A DNA stretch of 64,000 bases from Geobacter sp. AOG1 (GCF_019972315.1 NZ_BLIZ01000001.1:248001-312000), one strand, 5' to 3'; shown: positions 1-8,876, counted from the stretch's first letter. The notes: a model not told the origin generated them from the letters alone. Translations and numbers: made by a program.

Positions 1-66
1 GCTCAACCACTCGGCGGCACACGGGCTTTGCTAACGCTACGCTGGTGCGCCTCGCCACCGTTGGGC
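1..66 (+). other. attC-like recombination site (integron cassette), first copy
   Basis: The outer boxes fit the attC consensus: GCTCAAC at 1-7 (RYYYAAC) and GTTGGGC at 60-66 (GTTRRRY). They are imperfect inverted complements, with partly pairing inner arms (CGGCGGCAC near 12-20 and the region near 46-56). The small A+T-rich ORF that follows begins 24 bases after the right box, as in integron cassettes. The window edge cuts off anything upstream, so no integrase can be seen. The match is by eye only. Confidence 0.45.
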
Positions 67-89
67 TGGCACAAAGGAAGGAAAATATT

Positions 90-446
90 ATGAGCATAAA
101 CATTGAGGAAAATCACACGCTTCATAGCATTATTGGAGGAATGACTAACGATTATTTTGATTTTTTCTGTAAAGAGTGTGGTTCCCATATCAATAATACG
201 GACTTTTACAGTTTGGATACGGTTGGCGTTAAGTTGGTGACAAAGTGTGATGGTTGCGGAAATGTATCGATCTTTAAACTAAAATGCTCAATTCCTCTAG
301 GTCCCATTGAATTTACAGTAAACTATAGCCTTACAAAGAAACTAGAAAAAAAGGTAAATTATGGCTTTAAAGCTTACGATCAACGACAGCTCAAAACTTA
401 TCAAAAGGAAATAAAAGAAAAGATTCTGAAGGAAAAGAGAAAATGA
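90..446 (+). CDS. Hypothetical small protein with CxxC pairs (likely integron cassette gene)
   Basis: Encodes about 118 residues. I chose the ATG at 90 because a strong ribosome site (AAAGGAAGG, 73-81) lies just upstream; a longer reading from 45 would run through the attC-like site. Two CxxC pairs near the middle (CKECG and CDGCG) suggest a zinc ribbon or rubredoxin-like knuckle. The C-terminus is very rich in Lys and Glu. I do not recognise the family. Base composition is clearly more A+T-rich than the rest of the window, which fits recent acquisition. It lies between two attC-like sites and so is probably a cassette ORF. Confidence 0.6.
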   Translation: MSINIEENHTLHSIIGGMTNDYFDFFCKECGSHINNTDFYSLDTVGVKLVTKCDGCGNVSIFKLKCSIPLGPIEFTVNYSLTKKLEKKVNYGFKAYDQRQLKTYQKEIKEKILKEKRK

Positions 447-491
447 GGTGTCAGCCACTGACACGAAACAAAGCTTAAACTGAAGGAGGAT

Positions 492-544
492 GCCCCAACC
501 AAGTGTAACAGCGGCCTTGGCCGCTGTACTCTCCCACGTTATGC
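492..544 (+). other. attC-like recombination site, second copy
   Basis: GCCCCAAC at 492-499 and GTTATGC at 538-544 resemble the left and right core boxes of an attC site. Between them is a perfect 9-bp stem (ACAGCGGCC at 508-516, GGCCGCTGT at 519-527) with a two-base loop. With the site at 1-66 it frames the A+T-rich ORF, giving a cassette of about 480 bp. The left core departs from consensus at one position, and the central stem alone could be an ordinary hairpin. Confidence 0.4.
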
Positions 545-591
545 GAATTAAGATGAAGCAGTAAAACCGTCCATAGTCCAGGAGGGGTGAC

Positions 592-1077
592 ATGAATAAG
601 CACGCAAAGAATACGATTTGCCTTTGGTACGATGGCGATGCCGAGGACGCGGCACGATTTTACGCCAGGACCTTTCCCGATTCATCCGTTGGCGCGGTGC
701 ACCTCGCACCGGGAGACTTTCCGTCCGGGAAAAAAGGAGATGTGTTGACGGTCGAGTTTACCGTGATGGGAATCCCCTGCCTCGGGCTCAATGGTGGACC
801 CGAGGTCAAGCACAACTGGGCATTCTCGTTTCAGGTCGCAACCGTTGACCAGGCAGAAACCGATCGTTACTGGAACGCCATTGTCGGCAACGGCGGCGAA
901 GAAAATGTCTGCGGCTGGTGCCAGGACAAATGGGGCTTGTCCTGGCAGATTACGCCGATCGCTCTGACCGAAGCGATAACCGATCCCGATCCCGCCGCCG
1001 CCAAGCGTGCTTTCGATGCAATGATGGAGATGAAAAAGATCGACATCGCTGCAATCGAGGCGGCGCGCCGCGGTTGA
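592..1077 (+). CDS. VOC-superfamily (PhnB/3-demethylubiquinone methyltransferase-like) protein
   Basis: 161 residues, preceded by a good ribosome site (AGGAGGGG, then ATG at 592). The sequence matches the PhnB-like branch of the vicinal oxygen chelate (glyoxalase/bleomycin-resistance) fold: an N-terminal beta-alpha start ([17 protein letters not shown]), the 'FSFQV' strand, and the C-terminal '[16 protein letters not shown]' segment typical of this group. Family members are often misnamed 3-demethylubiquinone methyltransferase; the substrate is unknown. The gene starts 48 bases after an attC-like site, and VOC genes are common cassette cargo, but no attC-like site follows it and its composition matches the chromosome. 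It may be the last cassette or simply the first chromosomal gene. Confidence 0.8.
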   Translation: MNKHAKNTICLWYDGDAEDAARFYARTFPDSSVGAVHLAPGDFPSGKKGDVLTVEFTVMGIPCLGLNGGPEVKHNWAFSFQVATVDQAETDRYWNAIVGNGGEENVCGWCQDKWGLSWQITPIALTEAITDPDPAAAKRAFDAMMEMKKIDIAAIEAARRG

Positions 1078-1217
1078 AGTTGTAATCTTCGAAGCGTGCA
1101 TCCCGGAAGCGCAGGGGAGGTATCCCCTGGGCATCAAAACAAGGGAAAGCGACAACTCGCACCTTCCGGGCTGCGCAACACAAACCCCTCCACGGGAATT
1201 TGCCGCCTATTCTCCTG

Positions 1218-1247
1218 TTGACACCCCGCCGGGGAGCGGTGTATTAC
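1218..1247 (+). promoter_or_regulatory. Sigma70-type promoter for hisI-hisG
   Basis: TTGACA (1218-1223), an 18-base spacer, then TATTAC (1242-1247), about 40 bases before the hisI start. This is the only convincing promoter in the gap between the VOC gene and hisI. Confidence 0.5.
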
Positions 1248-1285
1248 ATGAAGACTTTTATTCGGAAAATGGGGAGAACGAAGAG

Positions 1286-1663
1286 ATGATCAAGATCGAT
1301 TTCGACAAGATGGGGGGGCTGATCCCTGCCGTCATCCAGGATTACGAGAACGGCGAGGTGCTGATGGTCGCCTTCATGGACCAGAAGACCCTTGACCTGA
1401 CCCTGAAGGACGGCAAGACCTGGTTTTTCAGCCGGACCCGGAACAAGTACTGGATGAAGGGAGAGGAGTCGGGGAACACCCAGGAGGTGATGGAGGTCCT
1501 CACCGACTGCGACGCCGACACCGTGGTGATTAAGGTAAAGCAGAACGGCCCCGCCGCATGCCACACGGGGAACCGGAGCTGCTTCTACGTCCGCTGGGAG
1601 AATGGCCAGTGGGTGGAGCATTCCAAGCCTTTATTTAATCCTGACGACGTCTATAAGAAATAA
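1286..1663 (+). CDS. hisI: Phosphoribosyl-AMP cyclohydrolase
   Basis: 125 residues, the usual length for the monofunctional enzyme. It opens the adenine ring of phosphoribosyl-AMP in the third step of cytoplasmic histidine biosynthesis. Visible signatures are the metal-binding DCDAD motif (74-78) and the zinc ligands C92 and C99 in ACHTGNRSC. There is no HisE (PR-ATP pyrophosphatase) domain, so that step must be encoded elsewhere. hisG lies 60 bases downstream on the same strand, and a promoter and a terminator frame the pair. Confidence 0.95.
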   Translation: MIKIDFDKMGGLIPAVIQDYENGEVLMVAFMDQKTLDLTLKDGKTWFFSRTRNKYWMKGEESGNTQEVMEVLTDCDADTVVIKVKQNGPAACHTGNRSCFYVRWENGQWVEHSKPLFNPDDVYKK

Positions 1664-1723
1664 TAGAAACCAACCGGGCGCTGATTTAGGCCAAAAGCTA
1701 CGTCCGTCAGAGGAGATGTTTCC

Positions 1724-2617
1724 ATGTCAAATGTACTGAAATTCGGCATCCCCAAGGGGAGCCTGGAAGAAGCCACCGTCGACCTGTTCAAGCAGGCGGG
1801 GTGGAAGGTGGGGATTTCGTCCCGCAGCTACTTCCCCACCATCGACGACGAGGAGATGAACTGCAAGCTGATCCGCCCCCAGGAAATGGGGAAGTACGTG
1901 GAACGGGGAACCATCGACGTGGGGATCGCCGGCCGCGACTGGGTCCGGGAGAACGACTCGGACGTGATCGAGGCCTGTGAGATGGTCTACTCCAAGGTCT
2001 CCCGCCGGCCGGTCCGCTGGGTGCTGGTGGTGGCCCAGGACTCGAAGGTGCAGAGACCGGAGGACCTCCACGGCGCCACCATCTCCACCGAGCTGGTCGG
2101 CTTCACCAAGCGCTACTTCGCCGAGCGGAACATCCCGGTTACGGTGGAGTTCTCCTGGGGGGCGACGGAGGCGAAGGTGGTGGACGGGCTCTGCGACGCC
2201 ATCGTGGAAGTGACGGAAACCGGCTCTACCATCCGGGCCAACAACCTGCGCATCGTCTGCGACCTTATGGAATCGGTGCCGGTGCTGATCGTCAACAAGG
2301 CGGCCTGGGCCGATCCCTGGAAACGGGCCAAGATCCAGCAGATCGCCACTCTCCTCAAGTCCGCCTTGGCAGCCGAGGGGATGGTGGGTATCAAGATGAA
2401 TGCCCCAAACGACCGGGTGGAGAAGATAACCAAAGTGCTCCCGAGCCTCAACAACCCGACCGTGGCTCATCTCTACAACTCCGACTGGGTCTCCATCGAG
2501 AGCGTCCTCCCCGAGAAGGAGGTGCGCCGCATCGTCCCGGAACTGATCAAGCTCGGCGCCGAGGGGATCGTGGAGTACCCCCTCTCCAAGATCATCCAGC
2601 CCGCAATCATGGACTGA
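1724..2617 (+). CDS. hisG: ATP phosphoribosyltransferase, long form
   Basis: 297 residues. It catalyses the first and feedback-controlled step of histidine synthesis, joining ATP and PRPP. The PRPP-binding signature [13 protein letters not shown] is at 158-170. The length and the extra C-terminal region from about 215 mark the long (HisG-L) form, which carries an ACT-like regulatory domain and needs no HisZ partner. The start is supported by AGAGGAGA upstream of the ATG. It follows hisI and ends just before a strong terminator. Confidence 0.95.
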   Translation: MSNVLKFGIPKGSLEEATVDLFKQAGWKVGISSRSYFPTIDDEEMNCKLIRPQEMGKYVERGTIDVGIAGRDWVRENDSDVIEACEMVYSKVSRRPVRWVLVVAQDSKVQRPEDLHGATISTELVGFTKRYFAERNIPVTVEFSWGATEAKVVDGLCDAIVEVTETGSTIRANNLRIVCDLMESVPVLIVNKAAWADPWKRAKIQQIATLLKSALAAEGMVGIKMNAPNDRVEKITKVLPSLNNPTVAHLYNSDWVSIESVLPEKEVRRIVPELIKLGAEGIVEYPLSKIIQPAIMD

Positions 2618-2620
2618 TGC

Positions 2621-2651
2621 AAAAAGCCCCCGGTTTGCCGAGGGCTTTTTA
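2621..2651 (+). terminator. Rho-independent terminator of hisI-hisG
   Basis: AAAAAGCCC (2621-2629) pairs with GGGCTTTTT (2642-2650) and continues into a CGG/CCG inner stem. The T-rich 3' side forms the U tract. It starts three bases after the hisG stop. Confidence 0.85.
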
Positions 2652-2858
2652 TTACATCGAGAGAACATCCGTCGTGGTCTCGGGAGCGACGAGCGGACAC
2701 CCGCCGGAATTCTCCGTTATGAACCATGCGGGATGCCGGCGCTGCATGATCTTCCTGCCACCATCGGTCAGGGTCCGCAGCGAAGGGCCGACCAGAGCGG
2801 ACAAGATTACGGCGGATGGGCTATCATTGAAATCACAACCGAATATTACGGATACCTT

Positions 2859-3446
2859 ATGACAAGAATTCTGCTCACCATCATCGTCGCCCTGGTCCTC
2901 GTCCCCGCCACCGTTTCCGCCGCCGACAACGCCTTTGTTCGCGACGCGAGCCACGAGTATACCTGGCTCGCCGGCTACGGCGTCACCCACCGGGATTTCG
3001 GCGCCACCCGCACCGACGTGCAGACCTTCACCAACATCCTCCGCTACGGCTGGTTCCTCTCCGACGAAGTGGGAAAGGGGAACTGGTACCAGGGGCGCCA
3101 CGAGCTCCTGCTGGAGTTGCCGCTCCACGTGGCGGTCAACCACGACGGCCGGGTCATGACGGGGGGCTACGCCCTGGGAAGCTGGAAGTTCACCTCACTG
3201 GAACAGATGGTCCCCTACGTCTTCGCCGGCGGCGGCGTCCTGTTCGTCGACCTGGGGCTCCCGACCATGGGGACGCGGCTCGATTTCTCCTACCAGGGAG
3301 GAACGGGGCTCCAGTATTTCATCAGGAAGGACCTGGCCCTGACGGGGGAATACCGCTACCACCACGTCTCCAACGCCAACACCGCCACCCCCAACGAACC
3401 CCTTAATTCGAGCCTGTTTACGGTCGGCATCAGCCTCTTCCGCTAG
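2859..3446 (+). CDS. Outer-membrane acyloxyacyl hydrolase / lipid A deacylase (PagL-like)
   Basis: 195 residues from the ATG at 2859, chosen because it begins a clean signal peptide (about 1-20, cut after VSA); the longer frame from 2733 has no such start. The rest alternates polar and hydrophobic residues as expected for a small beta-barrel and ends in an aromatic residue-rich strand. The motif HHVSN (168-172), followed by E180, fits the His-x-Ser plus Glu catalytic set of the PagL family, which removes the 3-O-linked acyl chain from lipid A. The Ser-to-Glu spacing is a little shorter than in the Pseudomonas enzyme. No clear ribosome site is seen. It stands alone between hisG and the minus-strand cluster. 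Confidence 0.75.
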   Translation: MTRILLTIIVALVLVPATVSAADNAFVRDASHEYTWLAGYGVTHRDFGATRTDVQTFTNILRYGWFLSDEVGKGNWYQGRHELLLELPLHVAVNHDGRVMTGGYALGSWKFTSLEQMVPYVFAGGGVLFVDLGLPTMGTRLDFSYQGGTGLQYFIRKDLALTGEYRYHHVSNANTATPNEPLNSSLFTVGISLFR

Positions 3447-3506
3447 ACAGAAGCGGTTCCTTTTGGCTCGGACTCCGTCCTCGCCTTTCGGGCAGCCTTC
3501 GCTGTC

Positions 3507-3525
3507 CAATTCGCGTTGCGAATTG
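3507..3525. repeat. Perfect inverted repeat between convergent genes
   Basis: CAATTCGC (3507-3514), a GTT loop, then GCGAATTG (3518-3525). It lies between the convergent PagL-like gene and the minus-strand flavoprotein. It has no adjoining U tract, so it is at best a weak bidirectional terminator. Confidence 0.4.
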
Positions 3526-3547
3526 TCACCCTGGCGGCGGCAATCTG

Positions 3548-4156
3548 CTATGCGGTGGCCACTGCATCATGCGCAAGCTTTTCCACGATGCACCGGACTG
3601 TTTTTTTGTCCTTTTCAGTTACGGTCATATCAGTTGCTCGACCTTTAAAACCAAGATGATAATAGGTAATCCTCTTGACACGCAAAGGTTTGGCAAACAG
3701 TCTAAACGTTTTTCTTGCCTTGGTGACAAGGGGTACCATTACCCCTGGCATCGCACTGGTCGTTATCAATATCCCCTTAATATCATGTGGCATCAATCTG
3801 ACCTTTGGTGCGTACATATCATCAGACCAGTGACAGAAGATACTCATTCTTTCAAGAATTACCTGTAATTTCGAGGGTAAATCATAACAATTGATCGGAG
3901 ATGACATAATAATACATTTCGATTGCAGTATCGACTTGATGAATTGGCTCATATCATCCGTCAAATGACATGTACCTACGTCATCACCAGGCGATTTCAT
4001 ACATGATCGGCAATTGCTGCATTCATGGATAGTCAATTCTCTTAACTTAATACACTGATAGTTGACTTTTGTTTCAGTAAATCCATCGCACAACATATCG
4101 CATATTTTATCGTTAATGCCATTTGTTCTCGGAGAAAAATTCAGTATCGTTATCAT
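3548..4156 (-). CDS. Flavodoxin-fold NAD(P)H-dependent oxidoreductase, iron-sulfur flavoprotein-like
   Basis: 202 residues with the flavodoxin-like NADPH-dependent FMN reductase fold: the N-terminal ILNFSPRTNG phosphate loop and the later SSPINCYDLPSKLQVILERM segment. Residues around 46-63 carry a CX2CX2CX10C pattern (CSNCRSC...C), like the compact 4Fe-4S motif of iron-sulfur flavoproteins. It is the last gene of the long minus-strand cluster and starts only 6 bases after the preceding radical SAM gene, whose last codons supply its GGAG ribosome site. It could donate electrons to radical SAM enzymes, but that is inference. Its DNA is noticeably more A+T-rich than the rest of the cluster, suggesting a separate origin. 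Confidence 0.75.
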   Translation of the reverse strand: MITILNFSPRTNGINDKICDMLCDGFTETKVNYQCIKLRELTIHECSNCRSCMKSPGDDVGTCHLTDDMSQFIKSILQSKCIIMSSPINCYDLPSKLQVILERMSIFCHWSDDMYAPKVRLMPHDIKGILITTSAMPGVMVPLVTKARKTFRLFAKPLRVKRITYYHLGFKGRATDMTVTEKDKKTVRCIVEKLAHDAVATA

Positions 4157-4162
4157 AATTTC

Positions 4163-5473
4163 TTACTCCAGCGCACCGTTCATGCTCTCACCAACCGGAC
4201 GATCTACCCCCCCACGCCGCAGTAAATTGTACATGAGGTTCACCCCTTTTCCCTTCCCCTTCATCACCCGCTTGGCAATTGCCGGCAGCCGGTACGCCTC
4301 CCAGCGCGCCTCCTGCCACCCCCGGTAAAGCCGTTCCGGGGTCATCTGCTTCGGCCGGAAGACCACCGTCCCGTGGTCGTAGCGGTTCCACTCCTTGTGG
4401 AGCAGCCTTCCCTCTCTGTCGAACTGGTTGAACAGGGCGGTGCCGGGATAGGGGGTGAGAATGTGGAAGGTGGGGAGGCTCGGTGCGCACTCTTCCAGGA
4501 AGCGGACCGTCTGCTCGAAGACCCTCTCATCGTGGTCGTCGAAACCGAAGACCATGGATGCCTCCAGTACGATCCCGGCGTCCCGCACCCGCTTCACCAG
4601 TTCGACCGGTGTGTAACGGCTCCCGGTCTTGGGGTGGTTGGCGTGGGGGCCGGTCACCGACTCGATGCCGACGAAGATGCCGATGCACCCCGAGCGCGCC
4701 ACCAGCTTGACCATTTCCGGGTCTTCGGCAAAGCGGAGGTTCCCCTGCCCTCCCCAGCGGATGTTCATCCCCGCCATCCCCTCCAGGATCGGTCTTGCCC
4801 GAACCGGGTCCCCCAGGATGTTGTCATCAAGAAAGACCGTCAGTTTCCCCTCAAAAGAGCGGAGTTCGGCCAGCACGTCGTCCGGGTCCCGGTAGCGGAA
4901 GCTCTTGCCGAAGTAGTTGGTTGTAATGCAGAAGGGACAGTCGTAGGGACACCCCCGGCTCGCCTGGAGGGTCTGGGTGGTGAGGTACGTCTTCCCCTTC
5001 AGGATGTCCCGCCGTCCCCAGGGGATCGCGAGGCGGTCCCCCTCGGGGATCGGCGCCCGGTAGAGGGGGGCCAGCCGCCCCGCAAGGAGATCGTCCAGGA
5101 GCTTTCCCCAGACCGGCTCCGCCTCCCCCACCACCACCGCGTCCGCATGGAGAGCCGCCTCGTCGGGAAGGACCGTCGGGTGGATTCCGCCAAGAACCAC
5201 CGGCACGCCACGAGTCCGGAACCGGTCGGCAATCTCGTAGGCGCGGAGCGCCTGGTGGGTCATGGCCGTGATCCCCACCAGGTCGAATCGTCCGTCGAAG
5301 GGGATATCCTCGTGGACCTCGTCCACCAGGACCACTTCCCATGACGGCGGCGTTACGGCGGCCACTTGCTTCAGGGAAAGGGGGGGGAGCTGGAAGCGCC
5401 GCACCCACCCCAGCTTGTGGGTGGCCGGGTAGATCAAGAGGAGGCGGGGATTGGCATCGGGAGAAGTATTCAT
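4163..5473 (-). CDS. B12-binding-domain radical SAM protein (cluster copy 1)
   Basis: 436 residues. The N-terminal half (about 8-140) is a Rossmann-like cobalamin-binding type domain; the exact DxHxxG motif is not evident. The radical SAM core follows with C175, C179 and C182 (CPYDCPFC), which bind the 4Fe-4S cluster that cleaves S-adenosylmethionine. Family members methylate unactivated carbons or rearrange carbon skeletons. The substrate here is unknown. It overlaps the MMPL exporter gene by 4 bases, so the two are translationally coupled. It is clearly paralogous to the product at 19356-20660: both begin with an LSL...AAVTPP-WEV segment. Confidence 0.88.
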   Translation of the reverse strand: MNTSPDANPRLLLIYPATHKLGWVRRFQLPPLSLKQVAAVTPPSWEVVLVDEVHEDIPFDGRFDLVGITAMTHQALRAYEIADRFRTRGVPVVLGGIHPTVLPDEAALHADAVVVGEAEPVWGKLLDDLLAGRLAPLYRAPIPEGDRLAIPWGRRDILKGKTYLTTQTLQASRGCPYDCPFCITTNYFGKSFRYRDPDDVLAELRSFEGKLTVFLDDNILGDPVRARPILEGMAGMNIRWGGQGNLRFAEDPEMVKLVARSGCIGIFVGIESVTGPHANHPKTGSRYTPVELVKRVRDAGIVLEASMVFGFDDHDERVFEQTVRFLEECAPSLPTFHILTPYPGTALFNQFDREGRLLHKEWNRYDHGTVVFRPKQMTPERLYRGWQEARWEAYRLPAIAKRVMKGKGKGVNLMYNLLRRGGVDRPVGESMNGALE

Positions 5474-8031
5474 TGCGGCAACGCCCCGTTTTTCTGCGCC
5501 GTTTGCCGCCTTCCCGCTTCCATAAAGGCGGGGAGCGCAACGAGGGAAAAGAGCATGGTGGCACCGATGCCGAAGTTGGTGGCCCAGCCGATGGAGGAGA
5601 GGGCACCGTAATCGGTGAAGGCGAGGGAACCGAAGCCGGCGATGGTGGTAAGGGCGGAGAGGAAGACGGCCCGGCCCGACTGGACGAACTGCTCCCGCCG
5701 TTCCTCGGCCGCCACCCCCGTCACCCGGTGCACCACATGGAGGCCGTAGTCGCTCCCCATGCCGAGAATGGTCACGAGCACCATGGCGTTCATGAAGTTT
5801 ACCCCCATCCCGGTGAGGGCCATGAGGCCGAGCATGGCGATGACCCCGGCGAAGACCGGGAAGAGGGAGGTGAAGATGTCGGCAAGGGACTCGAAGTGGG
5901 AAAGGAGCAGGAACAGCACCATGGTCCCACCGAGGAGAAAGCCCCAGAGGAAGCTCTTCTTCACCGATCCGGCCAGCTGGCCGCTCACGAGGTCGGTGCT
6001 GGTGGCCCGCGCCGTCGGGTCTGCGGCGGCCAGTTCCTTGAGAAACAACCTCTGGTCGAGCTCGCTCCCCCGGTAGTTGAGATAGAAAAGGAGGTGATAG
6101 CTGCCATCCCCCCGCATCAGGTGTCGTGCAACTATGCCGCGCAGGGGTGAACGCTCGATCCGCTCGATGGCTTCCGCCGGCGGAACCGGCCGGGCCGTGG
6201 TCAGGGCAGCCAGGCCGGCAACGGTTCCCTCGAAAGGAGCGGGATCGAAACCGGCCTTGGAGAGGGCGGCGTTTGCCGATTCCGCAACTCTCAGTGACCC
6301 CAGCGGCCCCACCATAGCGGCCAGCACCTCTTGCTGGTTCTCCCGGTCGTTCACTACCTGACCGAGAGAGGAGAAGGAGACGAGCTGTCCCCCCCGGACG
6401 TAGCGTTCCGCTAGTTTCTCGACCCGTCCTCCCCGGGCCATGACGTCCTCAAGCTTGCTCCCCTCCACCGCGACGAGCAGCTGCTTCGGTGAGAGGCTCA
6501 GGTGCTGCTCGATCTTCTCCTGGGCCTGGAATGCCTCGGAATGGCGGGGCTGGAGGTTCTTCAGATCCCCTTCGAAACGGATGAAGAAGGTGGCCACCAG
6601 GAGCAGGGCAACGAGCGCCGCTGAAACAGGTATGACGGCACGATACCGACGGAGACACATCTCCCATAGCCAGCCAAGGCCAAAGCGGGGAAGTGGCCGG
6701 TAGACCGTAGCGGGGAAGCGGCGCTCGGAGAAGAGGAGGAGCGGCGGCAGGAAGAGGAAGGTGGCATAGAGGGAGAAGATCACCCCGAGCCCCACCAGGA
6801 GCCCCAGCTCGGAGAGGGCCCGGACGTCGGAGATGGTCAGGGCGAGGAAAGGAAAGGCGGTGGTGGCGGCTGCGGTGAAGACGCCATGGCCGGTATCCAT
6901 GACCGCCAACCGGAGCGCCCCGGTAGTATCCAGTCCGGCGCTCCGTTCTGAATGGAAGCGGTCGTAGATATGGATGGAGTAGTCGGTACCGAGCCCGATG
7001 ATGAGAGCGGTGAAGGCGAAAGAGATGAGGCTTATGGATGAGAGGAAGAGCCCCGCCGTCCCCAGGGCCAGCACCACACCGCAAAAGAGGATGAGCGGGA
7101 TGAGCAGGGTGGGAAGGAAGCGGCGGTAGGTGAGGTAAAAGAGGAGGAGCACCACCACGAGCGACGAGAGGACGCAGGAGATGACATTCCCCTTCACCGC
7201 CGCCTCGTCCAGCACTGCCGCCAGGTGCGCACCGGTACAGGTTATGGTGACGGTCGCCCCTTGCCGGGCTTCGTTGATCCCCGTCACGAGCTTGCGGGCA
7301 AAGGCCATGTCCTGCACCGGCCTGGCCGGCTCGGCGATGATGATGAGCACCCGGCCGTCACGGGAGAGGAAATAGGGGGAGGTCGTATCGAGATCGAGGG
7401 CCTGGCTTCCCTTTTTCAGTCGCGGCAGGATAAGCTCTCGCAGTGAAAATGGGTCGGCGGCGATGATCTCCCTGAGCCCCATTCCCGCCTGGCTCGTCAG
7501 CTCTGCACGCGCCTTGTCCAGGCTTCCGGCCATGGCGCCCGGCGTAAGGCTCTTGGCAAACCGGCCTGCGTCCCCGGGAGAAACAAAGAGCTGGGGATGG
7601 GCCACGGCATAGCCGACGAAATCGGCGAACGACTGGGCCTCCGCCGGATCGAAGGTCCGGTAGGTCACCTTGCGGAAGGCTGGCTGCCCGTCCACCTGCA
7701 GGGCCGTGAGCCGACCGGCGAACCGCTCCCCCTCGGCGATCAGCCGCTCTTTGCTACCTTCGAGGATGAAGTAGGCGTCCTGGGCGCCGCCGCTCCACTT
7801 CAGGGAGTCGAGAAACAGCTTGAGCGGTCCCTGGTGGGAGGGGAAGAGCTTGAAGATGTCCGATTCGAAGCGGGTGGTGGCGATGGAGATGCCGGAGAGG
7901 GCAAGAAGAACAATCGAGATACCAATGACGAGGAGCGGACGGCGGCTTGTTATCCGGAACAGCCACTCCAGGTGGGCCCGGATACCCCGGTTGGTGGCGT
8001 CGGTTATGGTGGTGAGGAACGATTTCAACAT
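5470..8031 (-). CDS. MMPL/RND-family lipid exporter
   Basis: 853 residues with two repeated halves, each with one N-terminal membrane helix, a large periplasmic loop and a bundle of helices (about 12 in all). This is the architecture of MMPL/HpnN 'hydrophobe exporters'. The second half carries the 'GMGSDYGLHVVHR' signature and the first its counterpart 'GLGTDYSIHIYDRF'. In aryl polyene and hopanoid pathways such pumps move the finished lipid from the inner membrane toward the outer membrane. Its neighbours are a LolA-like carrier and an outer-membrane lipoprotein, which fits an export module. It overlaps the downstream radical SAM gene by 4 bases. Confidence 0.88.
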   Translation of the reverse strand: MLKSFLTTITDATNRGIRAHLEWLFRITSRRPLLVIGISIVLLALSGISIATTRFESDIFKLFPSHQGPLKLFLDSLKWSGGAQDAYFILEGSKERLIAEGERFAGRLTALQVDGQPAFRKVTYRTFDPAEAQSFADFVGYAVAHPQLFVSPGDAGRFAKSLTPGAMAGSLDKARAELTSQAGMGLREIIAADPFSLRELILPRLKKGSQALDLDTTSPYFLSRDGRVLIIIAEPARPVQDMAFARKLVTGINEARQGATVTITCTGAHLAAVLDEAAVKGNVISCVLSSLVVVLLLFYLTYRRFLPTLLIPLILFCGVVLALGTAGLFLSSISLISFAFTALIIGLGTDYSIHIYDRFHSERSAGLDTTGALRLAVMDTGHGVFTAAATTAFPFLALTISDVRALSELGLLVGLGVIFSLYATFLFLPPLLLFSERRFPATVYRPLPRFGLGWLWEMCLRRYRAVIPVSAALVALLLVATFFIRFEGDLKNLQPRHSEAFQAQEKIEQHLSLSPKQLLVAVEGSKLEDVMARGGRVEKLAERYVRGGQLVSFSSLGQVVNDRENQQEVLAAMVGPLGSLRVAESANAALSKAGFDPAPFEGTVAGLAALTTARPVPPAEAIERIERSPLRGIVARHLMRGDGSYHLLFYLNYRGSELDQRLFLKELAAADPTARATSTDLVSGQLAGSVKKSFLWGFLLGGTMVLFLLLSHFESLADIFTSLFPVFAGVIAMLGLMALTGMGVNFMNAMVLVTILGMGSDYGLHVVHRVTGVAAEERREQFVQSGRAVFLSALTTIAGFGSLAFTDYGALSSIGWATNFGIGATMLFSLVALPAFMEAGRRQTAQKNGALPQ

Positions 8032-8039
8032 CTTGTACA

Positions 8040-8180
8040 GGTATCCTGAGAAATTTTCATCATTTCCGAAACGTGTATTTTTCGCAAGGTCAAGACGATC
8101 AAAGAACGACGCGGAGGCGTAGCAGCGCTACGCCGCACAAGGAATCCTGAAGATCAACGCAGAGATTGCGGAAAATTCGC
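8040..8180. repeat. Intergenic imperfect inverted repeat with a perfect central hairpin
   Basis: The centre is GGCGTAGC (8116-8123), AGC loop, GCTACGCC (8127-8134). The flanks are partly inverted copies: TTTTTCGCAA near 8089 mirrors TTGCGGAAAA near 8166, and each arm contains a GATC-centred block. It fills almost the whole gap between two genes of the cluster. It looks like a dispersed chromosomal repeat, but no second full copy occurs in this window. Confidence 0.5.
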
Positions 8181-8189
8181 GTTTCTCGT

Positions 8190-8876
8190 TTAGAATCCGT
8201 TGAAGGCGGAGAAGGGAAGTACCGTGATTCCGTCCAGGTTCGGGACGAGTGCCCCCTCCTCCACCGGCTTGTTCAGTTCCGGCTCGTCAAAGGTGATCCG
8301 GACCGATTCGCCGCTGACGGCGGAAATTTCCATGACCGACGGGAATGCCACGCCGTCATAGACCTGATAGTCGCTGAAGGAGACCCGGTCCCCCTCCTCC
8401 GTCTCCTTCCGGAGCACAACCCCCTGATTGTCATAGAAAACGGTCTCCCGCCGGCCATCGGCGGTGACATGGTCCCGTTTCAGGGCCGGGCCGGGCACCG
8501 GCGGCTTCTCTACCACCCAGCGCATGAGTCCCCAGGTGCGCAGCCCTTCTCGAGCCGGCAGGTCGGCGATCCTGCCGCTATAGGCGGTATTTTTCGAGGG
8601 GATGAGACAGGTCAGGCGGTCACCGTCACTGAACACCTCCATCAGGGTGAGCCCAAAGGGGGAGAGAATGGCAAGATGGAAGCGGTCGGGGCGCTTGAAG
8701 ATCAGGTAGCCCCGTCCTCCCCGGCCGCCGTCCGGGGTCCGGATGGCGATGGAGATGGGGGACTGAACCGTTTCCGCCTCCTTGCCCGGCACCAGGCCGA
8801 CCAGCGGCTTGGGTGCCACGGCACAGCCGGCCAGGGAGACGACCAGTATCACAAAAAGTATGAGGTTACGAAGCAA
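8190..8876 (-). CDS. Outer-membrane lipoprotein of LolB-like fold
   Basis: 228 residues from a TTG at 8876. I chose this start because AGGAG precedes it at good spacing and it yields a proper lipoprotein signal (hydrophobic LILFVILVV, lipobox LAGC with Cys about residue 18); the longer frame from 9026 has no signal peptide. The mature part resembles the open half-barrel of LolA/LolB-type proteins, with segments such as GYLIFKRPDRFHLAILSPFG. It probably receives or inserts the lipid product at the outer membrane. The start lies inside the last codons of the GH13 gene (11-base overlap). Confidence 0.7.
   Translation of the reverse strand: MLRNLILFVILVVSLAGCAVAPKPLVGLVPGKEAETVQSPISIAIRTPDGGRGGRGYLIFKRPDRFHLAILSPFGLTLMEVFSDGDRLTCLIPSKNTAYSGRIADLPAREGLRTWGLMRWVVEKPPVPGPALKRDHVTADGRRETVFYDNQGVVLRKETEEGDRVSFSDYQVYDGVAFPSVMEISAVSGESVRITFDEPELNKPVEEGALVPNLDGITVLPFSAFNGF

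Noticed and set aside
1078-1217. Third attC-like site after the VOC gene
   Set aside because: No GTTRRRY/RYYYAAC pair with an inner stem could be found in this gap.
3507-3525. Palindrome as a rho-independent terminator
   Set aside because: The stem is perfect but no U tract follows on either strand.
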